Positions 1 through 8,264 of a stretch of DNA of 64,000 bases are shown piece by piece. This stretch comes from Roseivirga sp. 4D4 (lineage in GTDB: Bacteria > Bacteroidota > Bacteroidia > Cytophagales > Cyclobacteriaceae): the NCBI RefSeq assembly GCF_001747095.1, contig NZ_MDGP01000001.1:169001-233000 (forward strand), given 5' to 3'. Position 1 is the first letter of the stretch. Each line of letters starts with the position of its first letter. The position numbers and the translations under genes were made by a program. The notes beneath the pieces were generated by a model. The model was not told the DNA's origin. It searched no databases and saw nothing but the letters and a program-made list of their open reading frames with translations.

Positions 1-2
1 CC

Positions 3-1376
3 CAGTTCTACTTCGAGGCTTTTTTATTAACCTTGATTGCCGTTGTGATCTCGGTGTTTGTAGTAATAATGGCAATGCCCTACTTCAACGATCTGGTGGG
101 TAAACAATTGAGTATAGACTTTTCGGATCAAAGGACTTGGTATTTCCTTATAGGCCTGACTTTTTCAGTAGGACTTGTTTCAGGTAGTTACCCAGCAGTA
201 CTACTACCCGCGATTAGCATTGTTCAGTCCATCAAGGGGGCTATGAAGCAGCCCTCTTATGCAGCGTATTTTAGAAAAGGACTTGTAATCTTTCAGTTCG
301 CGGTATCTACACTACTAATTATTGGAACTACTGTAGTTTACAAACAAATCGATTATGTGCTCAATAAGGATTTAGGACTTAATAAAGACAATCTTCTGGC
401 TGTTGCTATTGACCAGGGTATTTTGGGTCGCTTAGATACTTACAAAAGCGAGTTGATGAGGTTGCCAGATGTCAAAGCCGTCAGTGCTGCCTCTGGAAAC
501 CCGCTGGATTATGGCAGATCGACAAGTTCTACGAATTGGGAAGGTAAAAATCCAGCAGATGGGTATGAAGTCAATGTCATGCTCACAGATGAAGACTTAA
601 TCTCTACCATGGGTATGGAAATGCTTAAAGGCCGAGATTTCTCTTTGCAACTTGAGGACTCCACCAATTTTATTATCAATGAAGTGGCTGCTGAAATGAT
701 GGGTTTCGATGATCCTCTGGGTAAAAAATTATCCTTCTGGGGGATTGATGGAAGAATCATAGGAGTAGTTAAAAACTTTCATATGAGAAACCTCTATGAA
801 CCCATTGCTCCATTAATTATAACCTGCATCGATCCACAGCGGTCTAATGTGGTGCTAGTAAGAATTGGGGACAATATGAGCGAAACCATTAGCGCTATAG
901 AGAAAGTTACAGCTGGTCTAAGTCCTGACTCTGAGTTCGAATATCAGTTTATTGATGAGGCCTATGAGGAAAGCTACCGCAATGAAAAGACTGTGAGCAA
1001 ACTAGCGAATATTTTTGCGCTTATCTCGATTTTGATTTCCAGCCTGGGGCTCTTTGGTCTAGCTTCTTATTCGGCTGAGCAAAGATCTCGAGAGATTGGG
1101 GTAAGAAAGGTACATGGGGCCTCAGTGCTACAAATCTTGATGCTTTTGTCTAAAGATTACTCTAAGCTTATTTTAATAGCCTTTGTTGTATCAGTACCTT
1201 TTGGATATATGGTGACACAAAACTGGCTCGATGACTTTGAGTTCAGAACCTCTCTGGATCCTCTGGTTTTCATTATCGCTGGCATTGTGGCTTTTCTGAT
1301 CGGTGTACTTACAGTAGCTGCTAAATCTTATCAAGCGGCTTCTGTTAATCCTGTCCGTTCATTGAAGCAGGAGTAG
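3..1376 (+). CDS. FtsX-like ABC transporter permease, 3' part (5' end outside window)
   Basis: The frame is open from base 3, so the gene starts before the window; the first in-window TTG at 33 is not a real start. What remains is the second half of a MacB/FtsX-type permease: membrane segments early, a periplasmic MacB-like domain with the PLGKKLSFWG and IGVVKNFH blocks, then a C-terminal FtsX domain with the ASYSAEQRSREIGVRKVHGAS signature and three membrane helices. It is closely related to the two permeases at 58908-61514 and 61613-64000. Such Cytophagales permeases usually use a separate LolD/MacB-type ATPase; none is visible here. The substrate is unknown. Confidence 0.9.
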   Translation, partial: QFYFEAFLLTLIAVVISVFVVIMAMPYFNDLVGKQLSIDFSDQRTWYFLIGLTFSVGLVSGSYPAVLLPAISIVQSIKGAMKQPSYAAYFRKGLVIFQFAVSTLLIIGTTVVYKQIDYVLNKDLGLNKDNLLAVAIDQGILGRLDTYKSELMRLPDVKAVSAASGNPLDYGRSTSSTNWEGKNPADGYEVNVMLTDEDLISTMGMEMLKGRDFSLQLEDSTNFIINEVAAEMMGFDDPLGKKLSFWGIDGRIIGVVKNFHMRNLYEPIAPLIITCIDPQRSNVVLVRIGDNMSETISAIEKVTAGLSPDSEFEYQFIDEAYEESYRNEKTVSKLANIFALISILISSLGLFGLASYSAEQRSREIGVRKVHGASVLQILMLLSKDYSKLILIAFVVSVPFGYMVTQNWLDDFEFRTSLDPLVFIIAGIVAFLIGVLTVAAKSYQAASVNPVRSLKQE

Positions 1377-1402
1377 TATAGGCATAGTGTCACTAACAGT
1401 GT

Positions 1403-1438
1403 CATCATCCTGCTCCGAAGGTTCGGAGCAGGATGATG
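1403..1438. repeat. Perfect 17-bp inverted repeat, likely hairpin/terminator
   Basis: Arms at 1403-1419 and 1422-1438 are perfectly complementary around a 2-base centre. The hairpin lies 27 bp after the permease stop. It has no T-run directly after it, but a conventional terminator follows at 1465. It could be an mRNA 3'-end structure or an extruding palindrome. Confidence 0.7.
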
Positions 1439-1464
1439 TGAGTCTTTTATGACATAGACTAATT

Positions 1465-1493
1465 AAGGTCTCTTGAAAAAGAGGCCTTTTTTC
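1465..1493 (+). terminator. Rho-independent terminator after permease
   Basis: The arms AAGGTCTCTT and AAGAGGCCTT pair (one G.U wobble) around a short GAAA-type loop, and the 3' arm runs into TTTTTTC. It sits about 90 bp after the permease stop and before the lipoprotein gene, so it should separate the two units. Confidence 0.75.
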
Positions 1494-1604
1494 GTGCTCA
1501 GGGCCCATTCTAAAAATTTTCTTAATTTTTTTTAGAAATAAAAGTAGGGCAGAGTCCGGTGGTCGCGGTGTAAGGGTAAATATTTCATCTTAAAACTAGA
1601 AAGC

Positions 1605-2462
1605 ATGAAGAAGTTAAGATTTATATCACCCCTAATTGCAGTAGTATTCGCACTCGGTGTGTACTCTTGCGATAACGAAGAAGGAGCAGATCCTGCTTTA
1701 GATGATGATGCGTTGATTGCTGCCATAGAAGTGGCAAGTAATAAAGTGGAGGTAGACGCTGCTACACTGCCTCCAAGTTCAGTTTCAATTATTGAATCTG
1801 ATTTTTCTGAAAGTGAAGTATCCAGCGTTGCGATGGCTCCCGATTTAGGGTTCTCAGTTACCCTGATGAGGGCCAGCGGTACAAGAGTAGGCGAAATAGT
1901 CGTGATATTCTTTGACCTGACCGGTAGAGAATTAAGATCTATCCGAGACTTTTTAAGTCGAAGAAGAAAGCGAAGACAAGCCAGAGACTGTTTCGATTTT
2001 GTGTTTCCGTTTTCTGTCACCGTCCCAGATGGTACTAGCATCACTTTAGAGAGTAAGTCTGATTGGAGACTCGTGAGAACCTGGTATAAGGAAAACCCAG
2101 ATGCTGATGCGCGACCATCATTTGATTATCCAATAGACATTCTTTATGGCGATACGGTGATCACCATCAATAATAAGGAAGAGTTAATCAGAGCCCGAGC
2201 AAGTTGCGAGGTTGATACTGCCGATGGAAGATGCTTCGCCTTTAATTTCCCTATCAGCTTTATTATGCCTGATGAATCTGATATCGTTTTAGAATCACGA
2301 GCAGACTGGACGTTGATCAGACAATGGTACCGAGCCAATCCTGATGCGGAAGGAAGACCTGATCTTGTTTACCCTGTAGACATCACTTTCCAGGATGGCA
2401 CTACAGTTACAGTAAATAGTGACGAAGAGATGCTTAGGGCTAGAGAAACCTGCGATAACTAG
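1605..2462 (+). CDS. Lipoprotein with two homologous ~75-residue modules
   Basis: This 285-residue protein has a signal peptide and a lipobox ending at Cys22 (ALGVYSC), followed by an acidic stretch typical of exported Bacteroidota lipoproteins. A basic patch (SRRRKRRQ) precedes two homologous modules, each starting C-F-x-F-x-F-P and continuing through x-L-E-S-[KR]-[SA]-D-W, W-Y-[KR]-[EA]-N-P-D-A, Y-P-[IV]-D-I and R-A-R-x-[ST]-C. Each module therefore starts and ends with Cys, suggesting a disulfide per module. I do not recognise a named family. It lies directly upstream of the ECF sigma/FecR/TonB-receptor genes but is separated from them by a hairpin at 2511. It may be a surface-exposed partner or ligand-binding protein; that role is inferred from position only. 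Confidence 0.85.
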   Translation: MKKLRFISPLIAVVFALGVYSCDNEEGADPALDDDALIAAIEVASNKVEVDAATLPPSSVSIIESDFSESEVSSVAMAPDLGFSVTLMRASGTRVGEIVVIFFDLTGRELRSIRDFLSRRRKRRQARDCFDFVFPFSVTVPDGTSITLESKSDWRLVRTWYKENPDADARPSFDYPIDILYGDTVITINNKEELIRARASCEVDTADGRCFAFNFPISFIMPDESDIVLESRADWTLIRQWYRANPDAEGRPDLVYPVDITFQDGTTVTVNSDEEMLRARETCDN

Positions 2463-2510
2463 CAATTGTCTTAAAGTAGATGTTGTAGTTTAAGTTTAGT
2501 GTCGATTAGG

Positions 2511-2536
2511 GTAGTGCGGCCATTTGGCCGTACTAC
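2511..2536 (+). terminator. Hairpin at the lipoprotein/sigma-factor junction
   Basis: The arms 2511-2521 and 2526-2536 form an 11-bp stem (one G.U wobble) with an ATTT loop, followed by a weak T/A tail (TTTAAATT). It lies 49 bp after the lipoprotein stop and inside the longest open frame of the sigma gene, so it also argues against the upstream GTG starts of that gene. It may be an attenuator instead of a full terminator. Confidence 0.5.
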
Positions 2537-2552
2537 TTTAAATTATCATCCT

Positions 2553-3044
2553 TTGACCAAGCAAGATTTTAAAAAGTGTTTCGATAACTGGTTCGAAGAA
2601 ATTCGAAACTATGTGAACTACCGCTGCTGCGATTCAGAGCTGGCAACGGATATCGTTCAGGAAGCATTCGTGAAGCTGTGGGAGAAGGATTTTGAATACC
2701 AAGGGGATAGAACGAAGGGTTTGATCTACAAAATGGCCAATGACCTGTGGATCAATCACTATAGAAAGACAAAGACAGAGCGTAAATATCGATTGTCACT
2801 TTCTTGGAAAGAAGGTAGTCATGAAACGGAGAATGATGTTAATTATAAGGAGCTAAAAGGTCAGTATGAAAAGGCCTTGTCAGGCTTATCGGAGAAACGA
2901 AGAGCGGTTTTTTTAATGAGCAGAATGGAGGATCTAAAGTATACTGAAATCGCTGAAAGATTAGAGATATCTGTCAAAGCCGTTGAAAAGCGGATGACGT
3001 TGGCTTTGCAAGAATTAAGACAAGTGTTGAATCATGGAAAATAA
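2553..3044 (+). CDS. ECF RNA polymerase sigma factor (FecI-like)
   Basis: Region 2 (DIVQEAFVKLWE and the IYKMANDLWINHYRK helix) and region 4 (YTEIAERLEISVKAVEKRMTL helix-turn-helix) of an ECF sigma-70 factor are clear. The frame is open back to a GTG at 2499, giving 181 residues, but the hairpin at 2511-2536 lies in that extension and the family normally starts a few residues before the FKKCFDNWFEEIRNYVNYR helix. I therefore prefer the TTG at 2553 (about 163 residues); no ATG is available. The stop overlaps the start of the FecR gene by 11 bases, so the two are translationally linked. It should direct transcription of the downstream receptor when released by the anti-sigma factor. Confidence 0.88.
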   Translation: MTKQDFKKCFDNWFEEIRNYVNYRCCDSELATDIVQEAFVKLWEKDFEYQGDRTKGLIYKMANDLWINHYRKTKTERKYRLSLSWKEGSHETENDVNYKELKGQYEKALSGLSEKRRAVFLMSRMEDLKYTEIAERLEISVKAVEKRMTLALQELRQVLNHGK

Positions 3045-3915
3045 TAAGCGAGATAAGGATTTGACCTCGGCTGAAGAGCAAAAGCTCTTCTCGAAGCTGG
3101 AGTTTTCTTATGCCAAGTCAAAAGATGACGTTTGGGCAGGCTTAAATGATTTGATTGGTGAGGAGACTAAGGAGGAACTGCCTGTCAAGGAAGGCAAATT
3201 GGTTCGAATGAATTGGGTTTCTATGAGTATCGCGGCTTCCATGGTATTACTTCTGACTTATGGGCTTTTTGCCAGGTTCTATACTAAAACCGTTGAGGTA
3301 GGGGCGGGAGAATTTACAAGCCATGTATTGCCGGATGGTTCACAAGTACATTTGAATGCGGCATCTTCCATAAAATACGCTCCTTACTGGTGGAAATTTA
3401 ATCGAAAGGTCAAATTAAACGGTGAAGCCTTTTTTGAAGTCGAAAAGGGAGAGCGATTTACCGTCTACTCTAGCCTTGGAACCACAGAGGTCTTAGGAAC
3501 AAAGTTTAATATTTATGCGCGTGGTTTAGATTACGAAGTTTATTGCGAAAGTGGAAAGGTTGGGGTCAGTAATGAGTTTTCAGATCAGGTGGTATTACTT
3601 CCTGGGGAGTCAGTAAAACTAAATATTGAACGACTTGAAAAAGAAGATGCAAACGCTGAGAAAGAAGCCATACTGGCCTGGAGAAATAATGAGTTTAACT
3701 ACAATACAACCCCTTTTTCAAAGGTGTTCTCTGATTTAGAGAGACATTATGGGGTTAGGATAGAATTGGAAGATGAGAGCATTGCAAATGAAGAATATAC
3801 AGGTGTAATAGAAAGGCCTAAATCGGCAATTGAGGCGCTGAAGACGATTCTGGTAGGTTATAATCTGGCTCCATCAGAAAAAGGTCGTCAGACCTATTTG
3901 ATCAAAAGAAAATGA
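3034..3915 (+). CDS. FecR-family anti-sigma factor
   Basis: This 293-residue single-pass inner-membrane protein has a cytoplasmic N-terminal region of about 60 residues, a membrane helix around residues 64-84, a periplasmic FecR domain (LPDGSQVHLNAASSIKY and GEAFFEVEKGERFTVYSS blocks) and a C-terminal DUF4974-type domain that in this family contacts the receptor's STN domain. It overlaps the sigma gene and is followed one base later by the receptor. By family knowledge it holds the sigma factor inactive until the outer-membrane receptor signals. Confidence 0.93.
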   Translation: MENNKRDKDLTSAEEQKLFSKLEFSYAKSKDDVWAGLNDLIGEETKEELPVKEGKLVRMNWVSMSIAASMVLLLTYGLFARFYTKTVEVGAGEFTSHVLPDGSQVHLNAASSIKYAPYWWKFNRKVKLNGEAFFEVEKGERFTVYSSLGTTEVLGTKFNIYARGLDYEVYCESGKVGVSNEFSDQVVLLPGESVKLNIERLEKEDANAEKEAILAWRNNEFNYNTTPFSKVFSDLERHYGVRIELEDESIANEEYTGVIERPKSAIEALKTILVGYNLAPSEKGRQTYLIKRK

Positions 3916-3916
3916 C

Positions 3917-6382
3917 TTGACACGACTTACGATCATGCTGGTTCTGACTTTGTTTTGTATGACAAAGTCAATTGCACAATCTATTCGTCTTGATTATCAG
4001 GACGAATTGTTGAATGAAATTCTATTGGATTTAAACGATCGCTACGATGTCCAGATTTCTATCAACTCTAAACTATCCAATGCCTGCTCCATTACGATCA
4101 GTGAGACCTTTTCAAGCATTGATCTGGCATTAGAAGCACTGGGCGCTCGATGTAATCTTGAGGTTGTGCGCATTGGTGAAGTCTATGCTTTTCGAGTGTA
4201 TGAGGCGCCTGAAGAAGAGCCAAAGCGGACAACGTATTTGTTTCAAGGCGTGGCTTTGGAGCAAGATTCTGGAGAACCTTTGCCCTTTGCAATCCTCAGT
4301 ACTTCTGATAGGAACCTAATCACCGATGAAAACGGAAGGTTCTCCTTTAAGTCATTCCTTTCAGAGCAAAAAGTCAAGCTTAGAAGCTTGGGGTATCACG
4401 AACAAGATACATTACTCCAGTCAGGAGAAGCATTGCAGATAAGCTTAAAGCCCAGAGTAACTACTTTAGATGACGTAGTCGTCACCGGCAACCGAGGAAG
4501 TGCACCTGTAACGAATATTGGGCAAAAGAGCGGCTACATTCAATTGAATGATGTGGGAAACAACCTGGTGCCTGGCCTTAGCAATAACTTGGTCTTCAAC
4601 AACCTGAGACAATACCCTGGTATTACAGCCGCGGGCGAATCGATTGCGGACTTTGTGATTTGGGGATCTTATGCCGGACAAAATCATGTGATCTACGATG
4701 GTATCAGTCTTTTCAATAGCTGGGGTATCAATGACGATATGGGGAGAGTAAACCCCTATATGATCAAGCATGTGGAGGTGTATAAAGGAGGCTATAATGT
4801 CCCTTATGGGGATAGGGTCGGAGGCGTGGTTATGATTGACGGCAAGTTCGGCAATACCACTCAACTAGAGGCAGGAGGTAGTCTTACGAATCAACTTGTC
4901 AGTGCCTATGTGAATATCCCCTTGTTCAATGGTTCGTCCGCTTTCCAAATTGCAGGTAGAAAGACATTGTCAGAGGAGCTAGATCTGGCGTCAGGCTTTG
5001 ATGGTGATACTACGCTGATCGTGCCAGGGTACAGTTATAACGATTTGCACCTCAAGTTTTCCTCTAACCTAAGTCAAAATGATCGCTTAGAGGTGAGTTC
5101 TGTGATTAGTACTGATTCTTACCAGGGAACCCTGAGAACAAGGGTCACACGACAACCTGTTTTTCAAGGTGTTAAAGTCAACTCCGAACAGATTGGTACT
5201 TCGTTGAAGTATGTAAGAAGCTGGTCAAATGGAGGGCTTTCTTCCGTGATTTTATCCAGAAGCAGGTATTCCCCTAAACTGGTTACAAATTACTTTGTGG
5301 ATAGAAATGTCTTTTCTCCTGTCAGAGAACTCAGAGCCGACAATTGGACCAACCTGATCGTAGAAAACCGAAGCCGGATCACACATACATTTGCCGCTAC
5401 AAAGGCGCATCAGTTCCAATTGAACCTTGAATATATCGATAATGAGGCCTCTTTTGGTGCAAGTGAAGGAGATAATATTGTAGATACTTCCATCGAGGAA
5501 CTTAGCAGGGTCTCAGTTTATGGGTATGATCAGATTCAATGGTCAAATAACTTCTCGATACAAGTTGGACTAAAAGCGGAATTACCCTCTGAAGGTAGTG
5601 AGGTCTACTGGCAACCGAGAGTGAATGCCAGGGTTGACCTTTCAAAAAAGTGGAATGCACATATAGGTTGGGGAATTTACAATCAGTTTATCTCCAGAAA
5701 CTCTGTGGTCGATGAATTGGGGAATAGAGCAGATGTCTGGCAAGTATCGAACGGGTCTTCCATTCCGGTATTAGAGTCGGTTCATAATGTAGTGGGTGTT
5801 GGGTTCCGAGATGAAGATTTTGAAATGAGTCTTGAAGCTTTTTATAAAACTACGAATGGGTTTACGAGATACTTCGTCAGTCGTAGGAGAGAATCGTTTA
5901 TTGGTGAGGGGGATTCCAAAGCGAAGGGTATTGATCTTTTTGCCAGAAAGCACATTGGCAATCATGTGATCTGGCTTTCATATTCACTTTCAGAAGTCGA
6001 GGAGAGGTTTGGAGTTGATGATAGAAAAAGCGCCTACAGAGATGCCCCTCAAAACCAGTTGCATGAGCTTAAAGCCGCTGTTATTCTGAATCTAAATCCC
6101 TTTGAATTATCAATGACTAATGTTTATGGGTCAGGTTTCTCCAACAATACTTTTGCCTGGAACCGACAAGATTTCGAGCCCTATTGGAGAACCGATCTGG
6201 CACTTCAATACCGTTTTCAATCCATGAAAAGAAACCTAGAGGCCGGAGTGTCTATTTTGAACCTATTCAATAACCGAAACGTGAGATTAAACCAATCAGT
6301 GAGTGTTCCTGGTGGCGATGTTATCAATACTGTGGGGGTTCCTTTTACGCCTACTCTGTATCTGAATGTCGGGATACGCTAG
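3917..6382 (+). CDS. TonB-dependent receptor with STN signalling domain
   Basis: This 821-residue outer-membrane receptor has a signal peptide ending near SIAQ, an STN domain at about 25-80 (the part that talks to FecR), a carboxypeptidase-regulatory-like beta-sandwich at about 108-178 (TDENGRFSF), a plug (LDDVVVTGNRG, then VFNNLRQYPGI) and a C-terminal beta-barrel. The start is the TTG at 3917, 1 base after the fecR stop; an ATG at 3935 is the alternative. There is no adjacent SusD homologue, so the substrate is not predictable; FecR-coupled receptors commonly take up iron chelates or glycans. Its stop abuts the stop of the convergent gene with no space for a terminator. Confidence 0.93.
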   Translation: MTRLTIMLVLTLFCMTKSIAQSIRLDYQDELLNEILLDLNDRYDVQISINSKLSNACSITISETFSSIDLALEALGARCNLEVVRIGEVYAFRVYEAPEEEPKRTTYLFQGVALEQDSGEPLPFAILSTSDRNLITDENGRFSFKSFLSEQKVKLRSLGYHEQDTLLQSGEALQISLKPRVTTLDDVVVTGNRGSAPVTNIGQKSGYIQLNDVGNNLVPGLSNNLVFNNLRQYPGITAAGESIADFVIWGSYAGQNHVIYDGISLFNSWGINDDMGRVNPYMIKHVEVYKGGYNVPYGDRVGGVVMIDGKFGNTTQLEAGGSLTNQLVSAYVNIPLFNGSSAFQIAGRKTLSEELDLASGFDGDTTLIVPGYSYNDLHLKFSSNLSQNDRLEVSSVISTDSYQGTLRTRVTRQPVFQGVKVNSEQIGTSLKYVRSWSNGGLSSVILSRSRYSPKLVTNYFVDRNVFSPVRELRADNWTNLIVENRSRITHTFAATKAHQFQLNLEYIDNEASFGASEGDNIVDTSIEELSRVSVYGYDQIQWSNNFSIQVGLKAELPSEGSEVYWQPRVNARVDLSKKWNAHIGWGIYNQFISRNSVVDELGNRADVWQVSNGSSIPVLESVHNVVGVGFRDEDFEMSLEAFYKTTNGFTRYFVSRRRESFIGEGDSKAKGIDLFARKHIGNHVIWLSYSLSEVEERFGVDDRKSAYRDAPQNQLHELKAAVILNLNPFELSMTNVYGSGFSNNTFAWNRQDFEPYWRTDLALQYRFQSMKRNLEAGVSILNLFNNRNVRLNQSVSVPGGDVINTVGVPFTPTLYLNVGIR

Positions 6383-6757
6383 TCATTTAATCTCGGCAGG
6401 TGAGCTGCTGCCTGCAATAATCTTGGGGCCTTCACTCGTCATTTTCCAAAACCTGATAAACCGAAATTTTCCTTGAATTGGGTTCTCCTGATAGCTACCT
6501 CTCAAGTGCGCTAGGACGGAGACAGAAACAGTTTCACCCATTTCACTAATTTCTTGATCGCTGGTTTGTAGGTCGTGGACCTTCATCTGGCCAGAGCGAT
6601 AATTTTGAAGTTCCTGACTTTTTGTAATCACTTCTCCAGTCGGTATCGCAAAACTCATTTCATCATGTAATAGCGTCTCAAGCAATGCACAATCGGCCTG
6701 GATCATGGCCTTTTTAAGGAGCTCTTCGGCATCAATGACTTGTTCTTTGTAAGACAT
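6383..6757 (-). CDS. SnoaL/DUF4440-like nuclear transport factor 2 fold protein
   Basis: A small alpha+beta protein of about 124 residues with the pattern of the NTF2/SnoaL superfamily: helix AEELLKKAMIQADCALLETLLHDEMSFAIPTGEVITK, then alternating strands ending in a K-x-R-F-I-R-F-W-K strand. I chose the ATG at 6757 because the longer frame would overlap the upstream esterase; from 6757 the two genes are one base apart on the same strand, suggesting an operon. Family members include ketosteroid-isomerase-like enzymes and proteins without a known reaction, so no specific function is claimed. Confidence 0.8.
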   Translation of the reverse strand: MSYKEQVIDAEELLKKAMIQADCALLETLLHDEMSFAIPTGEVITKSQELQNYRSGQMKVHDLQTSDQEISEMGETVSVSVLAHLRGSYQENPIQGKFRFIRFWKMTSEGPKIIAGSSSPAEIK

Positions 6758-6758
6758 A

Positions 6759-8012
6759 TTACTGACTAATATCTCTAAGGTCTTTTTTAAAGGTTTCAAG
6801 CCTTGAATCTTGGTTTTTCTCGGCCAATTCTATGGCTTTTATGTAGTATTTCCTTGCCTCGCTCAGATTACCTTCGGCTCTAAAGGCATCGCCCATTCCG
6901 TTGACAGGACGCGCATTCTCAGGGAATCGTTGAATCAGCCTTTCATAAATCACTTTGGCACCATCTGGCTTGCTATGTTTTAGATAAAACTCCGCATATC
7001 TAGTGTTCCAGCCCAGATTGACATTATCTAGAAAATCAGTTGATATAAAGTCGCTCATAAACTTGTCGAAAGTGGGGAAATGATCCGTGTCTAAGCCTAA
7101 TCGAATAAGGAAGAACTTACCTTCCTGGGGTATTCCCTCAGGAAGATTGTATTTCTCAGCCCTTTGCCGATAGTAAGAGTTAACATAATTATGTCCTCCT
7201 GATTGTTGAAAGTCTTCCAATGTGTTGAACTCCAGCAATGGATAATCCGCGTAATGTTTCCGAAGCCCATGGTAAATGGTCCCCATCGGAGTGGTTCTAT
7301 GCCCCAGAGCGGGCAGCACTTCACTCTTCATGACTTTATATTCCCAGTCCAGACTGTTCGGGGCTTTGTCCTCAAGAATGGTTGCAAAACGCTTTACATT
7401 TGGTTCAACACCGTTCTCATTCAGCGAAGTGGTAAAGAGTAGCGTTTGACTTAAGTTAGGGTTGTTGTCTAATAGCTTTGAAAAATCTTCGAGACGCTGA
7501 TCATTCAAAGGGATAGGGCTGGCCGGAAAATAAGCGTTGAATAGATCTGGTTTTCTGATCATGGCTTCTATTGTGAAAGCTCCTGCGAATTGCCATCCGA
7601 GAAGCATTCGGTCTTTATTCGTTCTGTAGTTTTTGTCAATGTGTTGGATAACATCGTTTTCGATATAGTTGAGGAGCTTTTCTGCATTAGCGAAAAAACC
7701 ATACCGAGGAGAATCACCAGTTTCAATTCCCACGATGATGAAATCGGGTAGGTAATCGTAGCCAGTCATTAACTGATTGATGCTCACCGCATAGGTAAAC
7801 CAGTTTTGACCATCAAGCAGGTAGAGCACCGGGTAGTCTTTGGTAGACTCATCATAATAGGAAGGTAGGTAGACGTTCAGTGACCTTTCGGTATCAAAGA
7901 CTTTGGATTGAATTTTCACCGATTTTCCAATGGTGACCTCACTTTCCTGGCCCCGTATTGAGCACAAGGACAGTAGGAAAAGGAATATGGCAAAAAATGT
8001 TTTCATCTTCAT
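6759..8012 (-). CDS. Secreted esterase-D-like alpha/beta hydrolase with C-terminal TPR
   Basis: The protein (about 417 residues from the ATG at 8012; 8006 also possible) has a signal peptide (MKTFFAIFLFLLSLCSIRG). The N-terminal domain resembles the esterase D/enterochelin-esterase family: RSLNVYLPSYYDES, YPVLYLLDGQNWF, and DRMLLGWQFAGAFTIEAM at the nucleophile elbow. The usual elbow is G-x-S-x-G; here the sequence reads G-W-Q-F-A-G, so Gln stands where the nucleophilic Ser is expected and the protein may not be an active serine esterase. The C-terminal ~80 residues form one or two TPR-like repeats (PENARPVNGMGDAFRAEGN). It is co-directional with the SnoaL-like gene. Confidence 0.85.
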   Translation of the reverse strand: MKMKTFFAIFLFLLSLCSIRGQESEVTIGKSVKIQSKVFDTERSLNVYLPSYYDESTKDYPVLYLLDGQNWFTYAVSINQLMTGYDYLPDFIIVGIETGDSPRYGFFANAEKLLNYIENDVIQHIDKNYRTNKDRMLLGWQFAGAFTIEAMIRKPDLFNAYFPASPIPLNDQRLEDFSKLLDNNPNLSQTLLFTTSLNENGVEPNVKRFATILEDKAPNSLDWEYKVMKSEVLPALGHRTTPMGTIYHGLRKHYADYPLLEFNTLEDFQQSGGHNYVNSYYRQRAEKYNLPEGIPQEGKFFLIRLGLDTDHFPTFDKFMSDFISTDFLDNVNLGWNTRYAEFYLKHSKPDGAKVIYERLIQRFPENARPVNGMGDAFRAEGNLSEARKYYIKAIELAEKNQDSRLETFKKDLRDISQ

Positions 8013-8205
8013 AGCAGCAAATATGGCATTATACTCCAAATAGCAGGAACAGGTTGTTGAATCTGGTATCGTTTAATGGCTCAGTGCATAAATATTCGGG
8101 CTATTGATTAAAAGTCAGAAAGATGGTTGATAGCGGCATGTTTCGAATAATCAAAATCAGAATACTCAAAATGGGGTATTGACATGCTCCTTATTTTTTA
8201 TTAGC

Positions 8206-8233
8206 TTGATTGCATAATTGGGTTTAATATTTG
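8206..8233 (+). promoter_or_regulatory. Candidate promoter of the eight-gene island
   Basis: TTG at 8206-8208 is followed after 17 bases by AATATTTG at 8226-8233, one mismatch from the Bacteroidota minus-7 element TAnnTTTG. It lies about 30 bp before the first MBL start. The divergent region 8013-8264 shows no gene. Confidence 0.4.
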
Positions 8234-8264
8234 TATTGAACCTTGACACACACAACATATCATT

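Noticed and set aside
1532..2044. 170-codon minus-strand ORF antisense to the lipoprotein
   Set aside because: It is a low-complexity shadow frame; the plus-strand lipoprotein has a signal peptide, lipobox and internal module duplication.
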